From: Albula goreensis | Lineage: Eukaryota; Chordata; Actinopteri; Albuliformes; Albulidae | Direction: 5' to 3' | NCBI GenBank assembly: GCA_022829145.1 | Contig: CM040747.1 | Span: 30,592,936-30,656,935 of the forward strand | DNA: 64,000 nt | In this document: piece after piece, positions 12,306 through 24,900 of the stretch | Position numbering within the stretch: the first letter of the stretch is position 1 | Layout: each line of letters begins with the position of its first letter | Made by a program: the position numbers and the translations under genes | The notes under the pieces: model-generated | Told to the model about the DNA's origin: nothing | What the model saw: only the letters and a program-made list of their open reading frames with translations | Databases searched by the model: none

Positions 12306-13355
12306 CTCATGAACCACAGTGGACAGCTGTGGGACTCTGAGCCTCGTGTTACCGACCAGTTAACTGTGAGCCTCCTGCCGAGATGATTCAGTTTGTACAT
12401 CCAATGCCTTCCAACCCCTCACTGCGGCTTAGGATGAAGAGATGGGCTTGGTCGCGCATAAGATTTTCCAGCTCTATTTGAACCAGCGTGGGTATCCATA
12501 TTGTGTGCTGTGCCTGACAACTATGCAACCCACGAGAAACGCAGAAACGTTCTCGATTCGGAATAACCGAGGACCTTTAAACAGTTTGACGTGATGTTTT
12601 TTTAAAAGTTTGAATGGAAAAAACAACTGTTAAGCAGTGTCTTCTTTTAAAAAAATGATTTTACTTCATTACAACATGTTGTAAAGTAAAACAATTAAAC
12701 GGACAAGTCCTGACAGTAGCGCCGCATATTTCTTTATTATTCAACGCTGCAGAAAAAAAAATCTTCTTTACTGGTAGGGATTGAAACAGCTGTGCAGTTC
12801 CAGGATGAGGCACAAAGGAAAAGCAGCTACAGAAAAAGCGCGTTTCCTCTCAGCCATGGGAAAACAGGGGCATTTGCCAGCCGACCATGCCTGCCCCTCC
12901 TCTCTCATTGTGTTTTGTGAGTCAGGCAGGAGAGCCGGGCCCTCTCTACACATACCACCCCAACCTCGTATCTACAGCTGGGCATCATGTCAGAAATGCG
13001 TGGCGTTGTAATTATCCCGTCTTTTCGTGATCGTGATAAAATCAATATGCAATATGTTCCTTTTTTTTAATGATGACAAAAGTTTGGTCAACCTGAAATG
13101 TAGCCGCTCGCGGTCATTCATGTCATTAGTGTTTCAGAACTCATTCTGAGAGGAGGATGACATGAATCTGCCTTGCTAACTTTACAATAGGATATTGTTA
13201 TATTAGAACATCATTACAAGACAAAATGAATATATAAAAACAAGTAAACTTAAAAAAAAAAAAAAATTACGGTGGTGTTGTTTGTGACTCAAACTTTGGC
13301 ATTTTCTGAAATGATTTACTGATCACTGTGTTTATATCCATAATTAAATTACCTG
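12306..13355. other. Noncoding stretch
   Basis: Nothing recognised beyond AT-rich sequence and an A run at 13253-13266. Confidence 0.5.
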
Positions 13356-13492
13356 TTTAGCAGCTGCCCTTGTCCAAAGAGACTTGCACAGGCTAAATTC
13401 TTGGTGGTTCAAACCAGCCATACCTGGGATTCAAACCTGTGGCCTCTGAATTATAATCCCAGCTCCCTAACCATTATGCCGGAATGCCACCA
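13356..13492 (-). mobile_element. tRNA-derived SINE, internally deleted
   Basis: On the minus strand it has the same head as the copy at 11.6-11.8 kb (aatggttagggagctggg), a B-box ggtttgaatcc at plus-strand 13427-13437, and then passes almost directly to the tail gtgcaagtctctttggacaa with gcagctgctaaac. The middle of the element is missing or replaced. Confidence 0.7.
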
Positions 13493-15466
13493 TGTATGGA
13501 GTGGTTTTGATGTGTAATTAAGTGTGAGTGAGAGTGGTAAATCAGCATGGTGTGGGATGGACTGGCTCTCCCCCTCTGTGGTGGAACTGCTGTGGTTTGC
13601 CAGCCATGTCTCAGACCGAAGGTAGCGTAGCGGGACTCTCTCCACTGTAGGCCCCGTGCCCAGTGACAGTACTGCGGTTCAGAGGGATGGACACACCTGC
13701 TTTAAGGGGATGTAACCAACACATCAGAGATGGAAGAGCAAAGCATGAATTGAAATCACAGTTAAATAACATGCATATATGTAAGTAAGTTCCATAAACA
13801 TAAATTGCAATCTGTTAAAAGTCATTTTTGGTTTGTAAATTCAGAAACAACGATCCATTTGCATCCCCCTTCACGAGTGGATGGATGAAAAATGCAATTA
13901 TGAGCTGGCTGACTGTCTGGGTTTTAAGACCTCGGCCCTAGGGCCTTCAAATGTCTCACCAGTCCCTGGTGGTCGGACGGTCTGCTCCAGAAATCTGCCT
14001 CTGGGGTGCAGTGTCTGTTAGTCACGTATAGGTTTAGTCTGGAAGCTTCCCCCCGAGTATATGTGGCACCGGGCTTAACCCGAGGAGCCAATCAGAAGGC
14101 AGGATGGAGGAATTCCATTTGAGCTTCAGTGTGAAAAGAACGTTTCAGAGCGAGAAGGCACAAGCAGGGCTGTCACCGTTCATGCTACGAAGAGGGAAGC
14201 GGACAAACCGTGCCGAAAACCAGCCCGAAGGCCCACATGTAGGAGATCAAGTTTATCAGCGCTGGAATTTTGAACGAAGAAGGTGAAAGAAGATGCTTTG
14301 GTGTCCTTCCAGAGGGTTCACTTGGCCGTCCCCCTGCGCAGGCTTGGTGAACCGAGGAACGGTTCGCCGGTCCAGTGCGCTTTGGCCCATCTGCATTCCG
14401 AAGAATTCAAACCCCGTCCCAAAAATCGGCAGCTCTGGCTTGGGTCAGGCTTTGGGGGTTGCTGTGTGTAGAGAATGTGGAGAGAGAAAACATTTTCGAT
14501 TGGGTCAAATGAGTTCACTGCAGCTCCACCAAGTATGGGTTCATGCAACATGAGAAGGCTTAACGGGCTGCTGATTTGTTGGGAAATCACAAAAACCTGC
14601 AGACACCGTAGCCCTCCATAACTGAATAGAATCTATGTATTTTGTATGTGTGTGTGTATTCTATCTAAAGAATCTTTTCACTGTTATTTCCTTTTCTAAT
14701 AAGGACAACCACTGTTCCTCAGTTTACTCTGCGCTGCTATAATGAGAAGAGAGGCACTTGAGTGCTCTTGAAGTCACAATAACCACTATGGTGAATTAAA
14801 ACTAGCTCAGGTTTGCTGCTATGCAAGATTTGGGAGAGCGCAGTCTACTTTTGGTTGTACCCAGCACAGTATCATGACAATAAAGTTGACTTGAATTGAC
14901 TCCAAGTCGCTAGATCGGGAGTGGAGAGTTCCGCTCTTGAAATGTGTACGCAGGTTTTATGTTTACAGCACCTACCCTGGCTGTTTTAGCAAATTAACTA
15001 AAAGCACAGACACCAGTTGATAGACCATAGTGAACATTTCATGCCAGAATATAATTGAAATCCTCAGCTGTCATTCTTTGGCTTGTCACAGCATTGTGGT
15101 AAACTGGTAGGCAATGTAAGTGATTGAGTTCATTAATTAAGAGCAGAAGTTGGCATTAACCGAGGAAAGGGCTATGGCCCTCCTTTTGCCCACACCTGCT
15201 TTCAAATAAAGCAGCTAAAATGTAAAAAATGACCCCCATGGTCAAAATGCAGGTCCCAAAACACTGAGAGGTAGTTTAAGTTGAACGAATAATTAGTCTT
15301 TCCACTCCCTTTGCCAGCGAAGTCTAGACCAATGACCTGGAGCCGAATTGTTTCTTTTAATTTTTTCTTATTCTGTTTTGTATTCAACCCAAGAAAGCAT
15401 GAATTTATGCATGCTGTTTTGGCTTTTGCCTGAACTGGCCCTTCTGCCAACTGGCAGCATGTCTTG

Positions 15467-15468
<2 letters not shown>
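13493..15468. other. Noncoding stretch
   Basis: Mostly unique. About 14190-14420 is richer in CpG than its surroundings but lacks a clear open frame with splice sites. Confidence 0.5.
15131..15160 (+). repeat. Dispersed repeat, partner inverted at 48.35 kb
   Basis: A 24-bp stretch containing aagagcagaagttggcat is the exact reverse complement of 48343-48366. Flanking similarity is weak. The match is long enough to suggest two copies of one interspersed family. Confidence 0.5.

Positions 15469-15504
<36 letters not shown>
15469..15504 (+). repeat. Poly(T) tract, 36 bases
   Basis: This is an uninterrupted run of 36 T. The adjacent minus-strand sequence (gagcagaagc) has no AATAAA, so it looks like a homopolymer rather than a retroposon tail. 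Confidence 0.95.
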
Positions 15505-15507
<3 letters not shown>

Positions 15508-17284
15508 TCTGCTCAGGCAAAACAGCTCTGAATTTGGATCAGCAGAAAGGTGAATTGGAAGGATGCTAATGCTAACGTTACGGTCCTGAAGGTCAGCCAT
15601 GTCAGTCTTCAGAATGTGGAGTTGTGCCGGGGCTGGTGCTCTCTTTCTGTTATGACACACAAAATGAAATCAAGATGCAAATCACAGTGCTGTTTTTAAT
15701 TGACCTGGAATTTGTATTTTAATATCGTGGAAAGTCCATTAAAATAAGCACATTTTCAAAAATAAGACAGAAACAGCATTTTTTTTCGGTGCAGGCCTTT
15801 CACTTTTGAAATTTTTTGCCAGACTATTTAAATAAATTTATGCCAGTTGACAACATGAGTAGTAAATTGGAATGAATCACCTTTTTGAAATGTTTAAATA
15901 TTAAATTATCGTGAAAACGATAGACTTTGGAGGGGATAGGCCTCATCGTCCATACACATAGCTGTCCAATTCTCCTGCCCTGTCTTACAGCAGCCAGCTT
16001 GCAAGCAGAATGTTATTGTTTTCGTTCTTTAGAGAAGTGCATCAGCTAGTTAACTCTATAGGCATTAAATATATATGTAAATATATGTATGATCTGCGAG
16101 AGTGTGTGAGGCTGAGTTTTACGTCGCTACTCTGAATGAAAGTGTAAAAAATTAGATGTGGTCACCAGGTTAGGTTCTTCTTTACCCTCTGAAATGAGTA
16201 CATAAAGTCCGCTTATTGTCTGTGGTCTGACACATAGTAATCATCATCATCTTCATCATTGTCTTCTCTGTGCACCAGTAAGCAAAAAAACTAGACGTCC
16301 CACCCTGGACTCTAAGCCAGAACAGGCGGAATGAGATATCGTCTCATTTTGTGTTTTGGTGGACTTCCAGTGCTTACAGTGTTTTGATATCCAGGATGTT
16401 TGGATGTGTATGTTAGTTGAAGGATGTTAAAATGTACAGATGTTATTTTTAGCTGTGCTGCTTCATGAGTGTCAGGCCGGCTGACCAATCAGCGTCCAGC
16501 GCCAACCCCGTGTGTTTTATAATGTAATGCCGTGATGCGGGGCTTTTCTCCTCGTTTGGCTTCTCTCTCGCAGGGCTTTTTGTCCTATAGAGAGGCTGGC
16601 TTTGGCGAGCCCATCTGTAATAGTATGGTTAAGTGCCAAAGAATTTGCTTTGGCTTCCAGCTCAGATCCAGAATTCCGTCTCCCTCCTCCACACCCAGTC
16701 CACACAGTCACGCATGCAGGCTCGCACGCACGCACACGCTCGTGTGCTTTTGTTTTGTATGTACGGGTTACGCCGGCTCCCCCCAACCCCACCACAAACC
16801 CCCATCCCAGCAGCTTGCTTCCAGCAGCCATTTTGGAGACCCAAGTGCTCCTGTTTCTACTGGGCATGCTCAGTAAGGGGTGGATAGGGCCATATCCTGC
16901 TCTCAGCTGCAGTCGCATACATCATTTAAAGCTTCATACCGCATGCCCCTTTCTTGCAAAAAATCCAACATTTCTTCAATGAAGGGAAACGTGTGTGCTG
17001 TATATGCGTGGGTTTATTTGGAGAATGGAGAGGAATCTTGGCTAAGAGATGTGAATTTTTCTCTCTCACTTTTTTTCCTGATTAATCAGTAAACAGACGT
17101 GCTGATTCCTCAGATCCTCAGCGTCCCTCAGGGCCTCAGTAATTTGGCTTTATTGCTGAACGATGATCTCCACTGCTGTCAGCTGTCACTGAGAGCTAAC
17201 ACTCTTTGTGCGTGCGGGCTTATGACATACCCATGTTCTCCAGCTCTAGGGGACATTTGGGGTCTGTAAATGAGTAGTAGTAGT
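15505..17284. other. Noncoding stretch
   Basis: Unique sequence. 16676-16740 is C-rich with a cgcacgcacacgct tract. The overlapping frames in 16517-16982 are shadows of this composition. Confidence 0.5.
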
Positions 17285-17410
17285 GATAATAATAATAGTT
17301 TACCTTGATATAGTGCTTTATCAACCACCAGTGTGTAGCAGACCTGGGTGATGCACAGCAGCCATTTTGCACTAGGACGCTAACCACACAAGCCAGTCGT
17401 TTCCTAAAGA
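17285..17410. repeat. Interspersed repeat, dispersed fish-type motif
   Basis: The segment tatagtgctttatcaaccaccagtgtgtagcagacctgggtgatgcac, given here as a description of order rather than a unit, carries accaccagtgtgtagca, ctgggtgatgcacagcagcc and attttgcacta followed by ccacacaagccag. I recall this arrangement as a recurrent interspersed repeat in teleost genomes. Family and orientation are not assigned. Confidence 0.4.
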
Positions 17411-19194
17411 ATCCAGGGAAACATGGGGAAAAATCACATCCCTACCACTAAATCCAGATGAGTGGAACTCCTATGTCCAGGAGAGAGTCGAAACTTTACT
17501 CACCGGTTAATGAAAATGACAACATAGGGTGAATATCCATGTACAATGGAAAACCATCTACTTTTGGGAGGCCCGAGATGCAAACAATGGGCAACCAGAT
17601 ATTTGCCTCAGTGTGTTGTTCGTTCCCCTGTCTGTTTGAGGACTTCAGGGGAGAAATCCTGGCTGCCCCTTTTAACCTGGGCAGTGGACGGTGGTGATGA
17701 CCGTTTGAGATCAGACTGCTGCTTTTGACACTGCTCTGATGGTGACTCCTGGCTTCAGTGGTCTTGATAGTTCTTGGTGGCCCCTACATGGGTGTGACTC
17801 TGCCCCAGCCATATGGGGGGGAATATGGGGTTTGTTTGGTCCATGTCCAGAATTTCTGTCGGATCCCACTCGTTCGGTGCGCAGTCTCAATCCTAACAAG
17901 ACAGCATCAGATATGGCCTGATTTTCATTGCAGATCCTTCTATAACCTGTTATCCCTCTCACATTGGGAGCGCAATACCACTAACACAGGTTGAAACCAA
18001 GAGGGAAGAAGACATACAAAAAAGTCTTAACATTTTTTAAAGTAATTTCTGGGTCTGGTCCATGTTGAAGGCCTTGATACAATGTTAAAATGATACCAGA
18101 TACATGAGATGGGTGGCTCCTGTGCTACTCATCACTCAAGTAATGAGGCATTTAAAATGTGAATCACCCATAAATCACTCTAAATTAATACGTGGCTTTA
18201 ATACTTATCAATGCTAAGTGTTTCAGGTGTGCATTGGCCTCACACAGGCATAAGTGTGGGCTGAGCAGATTCTTGCTTCTAGGGATTCCAGAGTCTCTGT
18301 GGTGCATAGTCTGAGGGGGTGGAGCAAGCTTCATAGTGCCACTCTATTGGCCCAGTGTTTCTATGGTATTGGAGGAATGCGAGTGTGCTCTTATTTGGAG
18401 AGTGTTTATTATCTCTGGTGAAACTTGTGGACCATTACAGCCCAGTTGCCTTCTCGTGTGAGATTCTCGTCCTGTGCTGTTTGTTCAGATGGTTCCACGG
18501 GACTTTTCGTGGTGAATTATTAAGTGCCTTCATCTCAGTTCCCACAGAGGGCAAAGTAGCCTCATTATGAGACCGGGGGCCTAATAACGTGGCTTTGTAT
18601 GTCGTTATCCTAAATTGTCCGTGAAGGTCAGCCCACACCAGGAATGCCCCGAGCATTAACTGATGGCACTGTTTAATTAGCCCAAGACATGATCCGTTCG
18701 CAGAGATATGACGACCGTTATCACTTGCATAATGATGTTTCTCCTGCATTTTCTAATCTCTGTGGCAGACTGAGAAATGTCTCCAGGGGTGTGTTACCAA
18801 AATTAGGCTTATCTGATGTTTGTCCGTTCATTAGGGGTCACACCCTGTTATTTTTAAGTGTGTCATTTTACAGAATGGAATGATCTAGTAAGAGGACTCC
18901 TACCAAATCAACTGCTATAAGAATTTTTTCAGGACATGTCCTCATAATACCACTCTGGCGGTGGATATAAATGCATGCTGGTGGCTTTTATTCTGATCAT
19001 TGTGAATAAATCTTAATGGCTTTGAAGGGAGTTCCAAAGCTGGTAGCAGCAATAGCTCTGGTTGTGGTCCATTAAATTCTGATACAGATAGAACAATTGC
19101 ATCTGGTTTAAATGTAGACATTTGTTTTCCGGTCATGTTTTGGTGCATTGAATAAAGTGTAGGGGGTAAATAAACACAGAGTTGGTTTTGATTC
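17411..19194. other. Noncoding stretch, possible conserved block 18.56-18.78 kb
   Basis: 18560-18780 combines TTTAATTAG, CATAATGATG, GACCGTTATC and retained CpGs and could be a conserved noncoding element. Nothing else is recognised. Confidence 0.35.
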
Positions 19195-19885
19195 TGTAGC
19201 GAATCCTGCAGTGCAGGTGCTATACTCAGCTAAGGGTTACAAATGAAAGTAATTAGCGAAGGTATGTGGTAGCTTTCGCTACAGTTTATTGATGTGAGGA
19301 TGGTCGTGTATGTTGAGCATTCAGCTGAGACGTGTGTCCACAGCGAGCTTGAGCAAAGACTTACTAATTGATAATACTATTGGATTGAAGTGTTCATTGG
19401 CCAGCATTAGTAAAGGATTACTTAAGACAGCAAGTAGTGAAGATGTGTGGTAGCATAAGCTGAGGGTTGACAAATACAGTCTTAAGCAAAGGTGTAGGTG
19501 CTAGAGTTAGCCAGGGATTATTGATGACCACATACAGCGAATGTGTGCACCGGTGTTAGCCAAGGCTTATTTGAGACATCCATGCAGGCTAGGCAGGCTA
19601 TGGTCAGCTAAGGCTTACCGAAGACCACAAGTTAGTGAAGACATGCTAGCAGATAGCTTTAGCTAAGGCTTCACAATGGCAACATGTGATAAGAGTCTAG
19701 CGTTTGAGTTTAGTGCTAGCAGTAACTGAAATTGAAGCCACTATGCAGTGGAGGGTCCATGCGCACGAGTGGCTAGCATTAGCAGAGGAATACTGAGCAA
19801 AGTATGTGGTGAAGGTGTGTGTGTGTTTGCGCTTGTGGCTCATGTTAGCTAAGGCACACTGAACTGAAGATGGCACTGGGGCTTT
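19195..19885 (+). repeat. Degenerate tandem array, ~50-70 bp units
   Basis: A core like gttagctaaggcttactgaagac recurs with substitutions and small indels near 19229, 19403, 19500, 19553, 19598, 19650, 19770 and 19837. It is often followed by agtagtgaagatgtgtggtagc. Variable spacing and heavy divergence suggest an old minisatellite that no longer homogenises. The end of the array runs into short GTGTGTGTTTGCGC tracts. Confidence 0.65.
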
Positions 19886-20030
19886 GGGAGGTGTGTGTGT
19901 GTTTGCGCGCGCTGTGGAGGGAGCATGCCTGCACATTGTTCCAGCCCCGCTGTGTGTGAGGGAAAGCGCTGACTCAGGGCCCACCTCCTCCTGGCTGGAC
20001 TGTGGAATTTCGAGAAGCGCCGCTATGCAC

Positions 20031-20049
20031 AGGGGGGGGGGGTGGGGGT
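20031..20049 (+). repeat. G12 and G5 runs
   Basis: A run of twelve G, one T, then five G. It is followed from about 20084 to 20200 by a C/T-rich tract. Confidence 0.9.
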
Positions 20050-20083
20050 GCACAGCAGCTGTTTTGTAGGGGGGAAACTGTTT

Positions 20084-20240
20084 TTATCCCCCCTTCCTCT
20101 GTTCCTCCCAGTCTCTCCCCCTCCTACTCTCCTACCCTCCTTCCCTCTCTCTCCCTCTTTCTCCTCCCATACCTCTGTTGCTCTCAGTTTTCCCCACCAT
20201 TGTTTCTTTATCTCGCTCTTCATTTTCATTTTTCTTCTGT
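20084..20240 (+). repeat. Polypyrimidine tract
   Basis: About 155 bp that are almost wholly C and T, with short interruptions (gttcctcccag, ccatacctctg, gttgctctcag). Confidence 0.85.
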
Positions 20241-21745
20241 CATTTTACCCAGTCTTGGGTTCCAATTTCAACATTTTCACAGCTTTGTTAATGTAAATGT
20301 TAATCTTATCAGACTAAAATTAACATGAATCCTCAGGGTTTTCTTTGCTAAAAATATGCGATCAGCGATTCTGCCTTCCTCCGAGCAGACTCACAGTGGG
20401 ATTTTTCTCCCCTAACGTAATAAGATGCGATGAGCACAAGTCTGTTTGCAGGTCATGTGACCTGCATGATGTCAGGGAATGACCAGAATGTTGAGCTTGA
20501 AGAGAAGTCATTGTATGGCAGCTTGCAAAAAAACGGACAAACAAATCAATTTAAATTAGATGTCTAGCTGTCCACTTAGGAAATGCTGGAATTTGGTGAA
20601 AAACACCAAGCTGTGATGTCACAGGAGACTGAAATCACTTTTCAAAATGAAGCATATTAACCAATAAAGCTGATTTTTCGACCTCCTTTTTTTTTTTGAT
20701 GTTTTGAACTCATGTCACTCGTGTAAAACAGCTTATCAAAATGGAAAGGGAAAAAACCTTACTGATGTTTTGGTCCAGTGTGGTTATCATTGCATATTGG
20801 AGGCCTAGGCTTCCTGCAATCTGATTGTTTCCAGCAGACTCATGAAAGTGGGTTTGGTAGGGTGGGGTGATTACCTGTTTTATTAATCAGAAGTAACTGG
20901 CCATTGGTTTATTAGCTAAGACTTCTGCCCACCACCACTCTGCAGAGAGATGCTAATCAGAATCCTAGTGATGAGCCTGACAAACTCGGCTTCCACATGG
21001 CTGCTCCTTACTCCGAAGTGGTTGTGGAAAGGTTGCAGGTCCAGTGCATCCACATTCAGGGCTAAAGATTGTGGGCGGGGTCCCTCAGTGCAGGCCAATA
21101 GTCTTTGGTGGTGGGAGTGGCTGCTGGGGTGTGACCCTAGTGGGGAGGGGCCTACCCAGGCAGTGCAACATTGAGCGTCCAACAACCCAAACCCTCTCAT
21201 TCTGCAAAGCACGGTGACCTGACCCTCTGCAGGTACGCTCTGTCCTGCGTGCTGAAAGCGGACGACCGTGAGGTGTATCATTTCCCCGAGTCTGTGTGAG
21301 AAAGGAGCGCTCGTCTTTTTTTAGGAGCGTTAGCAAAAAGGGGCCGTGACCCGCCTCAGACTCCGGAACACTTTGTTCAGCTGTAGAAGTGGCAGAGGGT
21401 TCCAGAAGGCTGCACAGCACTTTCAGATGGCAGCAGCGCACACAGAACACATCAGCATTCTGAAGAGATGATAACAGAGCGGAGCGTATCGAGCCTTGTC
21501 GTACTTGAAATAAGGAGAACAGGAGTGCGCAGCCTGTTCGCTTGCCAGTGCAGTTGATTTATCAGTGCCAGAGATATGTAATGTTTTCAGCCTTGTGGTT
21601 CTGCTTCAGGCTCATGAGGCTGTACAGAACCGCACCCTCTAAAACCCACACCTGCCAGATGGTATTTGCGGGTAACGTGTATCACATGACAGCAAAACAG
21701 CTGTCATGGCAATAAATGTTTACTACTTGAGTCAAGGAATGGGCG
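20241..21745. other. Noncoding stretch
   Basis: Unique sequence; no exon, RNA gene or repeat recognised. Confidence 0.5.
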
Positions 21746-21988
21746 AATAAGGTATCATAACACCAGAAATGGGTGGAGCTGCAGTTAATTGCGGAGCTAT
21801 AGTTAAATAATTAGCTGTAGCTCTTTCTGATCTGCTGAAAGAAGCACTGACTTGTTTCAGGCAGTCAGAAGCTAAATCAAGCCCTTTGATTCTATTTGTG
21901 GCGAAACACAGGGGTTGGTTCAATCCACAGAGTAATCAGTAACACATTGTGGCTCCACCCATGTCTTATCGTCATGATACCTCATTAT
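21746..21988. mobile_element. MITE-like element with ~36-bp inverted ends
   Basis: The left end 21746-21780 (aataaggtatcat...atgggtggagct) is the reverse complement, with few mismatches, of 21951-21988 (ggctccacccatg...gatacctcattat). The 170-bp interior is noncoding. No clear target-site duplication is visible. A nonautonomous DNA transposon is the simplest reading. Confidence 0.7.
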
Positions 21989-24900
21989 CTCATCTCCCCT
22001 AGAAAGCAGCGGAGCGTGGAAGAGGTTGTGTGGCCGAGTGTTCAATCTGCAGGCCCAATCCTGATGAAGCATTTTTCAGCGGTACCCCACACAGCTGTGC
22101 CACCTTCCCCCCCCATTACTCAGTGTTAACACTGGGAGGGCCAGAGCCAGCATCTCAGCATGACTCGGGCCGCCCCAAGCCTTCTGTTCCAGTTTCTCCA
22201 GCGGCCATGTCAGCCTGCCCTGCAGCTGCTGTCTGCTGCCATGCCCCCGCCCCCTCCTACTGGGCGGGCTTTCAGCCGTCAGATGTCACCACACCCTCAA
22301 GAGATGGAATCTCACAAACCAGCACAGTCAACCTGATGCGCATTTTGGCTGTAACTTAATTTTATGTTCTTTTTATGTAATTTTTAATGCGAACGGTCTT
22401 CACTTGGACTGGAGGATAGGACTGATATTGACTAGGAGATGTTACACAGAGGAGAGTCTGTGGTTTTTGTGATGTGTGGTGTCTAATATTAGTGTCCTCT
22501 TGAACCAGCTCTCCATTTACCCAGTCTCTTTGTGTTCTTGTTCTTTCCGAACTACATCCAGCTGAGGAAGTATCTAATTGACAAGAAAGTATTCCAATTT
22601 GCAATTCTAGTGTTGTCCGCCTTGAAAATCCGTACATGTCCAAATGCGTTTCTCAACTTGAGACGATTCGTGGTGAGCGTTGGAGTGACTCATGCAGGCG
22701 TTCATATATTTGTGTGTGTGTATGTGTGTGTTTGCATGCGTTTGTGTGTATGTGCATGCGTTTCAAAGAATGCAGGGCAGGTTGAGAGATGGTTTCAGAC
22801 ATTGTCAGTAGCTTTTGCAGTGAGGCAGTGAATTTTGGGGACGTTCCCGGCGAGAAACGATACAGACAAGAATGCTCTGGGGGCCGCCTCTAAGCCCCTG
22901 TAAATCTCCTTTTGAAACGCACACAGAAGAGCGGGCCTGGCGCGTCTGTCACAATCATGCTAACGCACATGCATTAGACGGGAGAAAAGAACAACTTAGC
23001 TGGCAACTTAAAAAGGAAGGCAGGACAATGAAGCAGAGGGCATTCGTCTGGGTAGCGTAACTCCCCCAACGCTCTCGGCCACAGGCACGACAGCGAGGCT
23101 AACAAATGCAAACTACGTAACGGCATTCTTTTGAACTGTAAACATGCTCATTGCACTGTTTCCTCCCCCGGTACCATGGCACTCTCTGCAGAGCTGAACA
23201 GGTTTTCATTTGGGAAAGAGATGGGAGAATTGTCACCTTTCTCTTTTGTTGTCAAAGTAGTAGAAGAGGGCAGGACCGGTGGGGTGAAGGTGGAGGTGGG
23301 GGTGTGGCTTGTGGCGTCACCGACTCTCAATCTCGCCCCTCTGACGAGTTGGGGGCGGACTGCCCACTCACATTAAAAATAACGAGAACAGCAAGAGCTG
23401 TTTGTGTGACTGCTGGTTGGACAGGACAGAGTAAGCAAAGTAGCTTTCTGTTTTGAGTCCCTTCAGACATTGACAACTGTCTTTTTGCCATTAAGACTGC
23501 CATGAAGAGCTGATTTTGGGATGCAGTTTAATTAGCCTCCAAGGGCTATCAATGACACCCCCGCCTTCATAGGAGAAGGGAAGTAATATGTTAAAACAGT
23601 AACATTTACATGTTTCTGTTGGTGGAATGAGCGTAGGCTGCAGTTCTGAGTACAGATGAAATCTGATGAAGCGTTCTCATCCCACAACATGGGTGATGTT
23701 TGATGGCACTCCAAGAACCACCCAAAAAAGGATATGTTTGAGTCAGAGTGAGGCCTGGAAACCACTTAAAAAAATATATAAAAAATAAGAATGAGTCATA
23801 ATGAATCATAACACTGCCCCTAAATGTTGATACCCTTTTCAGGGAGGTCAGTGCAGCTCTCATTGTTGTGACTTAGTCTTCTGCCGTGACCCCCTTCCAC
23901 AGTTTAAACGGAATGTGGGTTGTTGGCTACCCATGAGGTAGAAATATTCACATTTGATGGTGCACCAAGAATAGGTGGTGATTTGGGGTTGGTGGTTGGT
24001 GGGGGGGGTTGGGTTGCCCTTGTCAGCGAGGTACTGTGTGGTTCCTGTTGTTATGACGATGGGCCTCCTTGGCCACTTCCTCCCACCGGTGTCACGGGAA
24101 GTGGCGGCCTGAGCTCGCCGCAGCCCGCCTCGGTGTGACACAACACTAGGAAATCCTGCGGTCAGGCCGATTGTCATCTCAATTGTCTGTGCGACATGGC
24201 TCCTTTTGCTAAATATAGCCCAACGCCCCCCCACCTCCACCTACACCACCACCACCACCACCCCCCCACCTCGTGTGCTGCTGCTGCTTTTCCCTGCCTG
24301 GCCACTTAAGGCATGGATCCGTGCCTGACCCAACCTCTCTATGGACCTTTCACCAACCTCACTCAAAGGCCAATGAAATCACTTTGCCTTATATGGTGCA
24401 GCTGATATGTCATGAGCATTCTGGTGCAAAATGGCTACCATTTTGGGTGCTGTACGGTGGGGGTGGTGGGAATTACACTTTCACTCCTTGACTTTATGGC
24501 ACTTATGATTATCATTGTTATTGGTATTATAGGTAGTGATAGTAGTAGTGGCGTTATTGGTCATCCGCCAGACCTGGCCTCTCGGCTTTTGTGAGGTGTC
24601 CTTATTCCCTCCTCCTCCTCCTTGGTGGCTGCAGACACCCTCCCCCGCCCCCACCCCTGCCCCTCTTAAATCCATTAGCCCCCCAGAACCCCAGCTGAAC
24701 GGCTGAATATTCATCACATCATGACCCAGGGATGTGTGAGGATGAGACCCTGTCAGGGACACTTTGGCATTCCATTATTTTAAATATAAAGACAATGTCC
24801 CATCATCCTCTGTGAATTTGTACATACAGATTATTTTCTGTGTTTGTTTTCCTATTTATTTCTAGTGTATCTGGGACATGTGTCAAAATCAACCTCTGGC

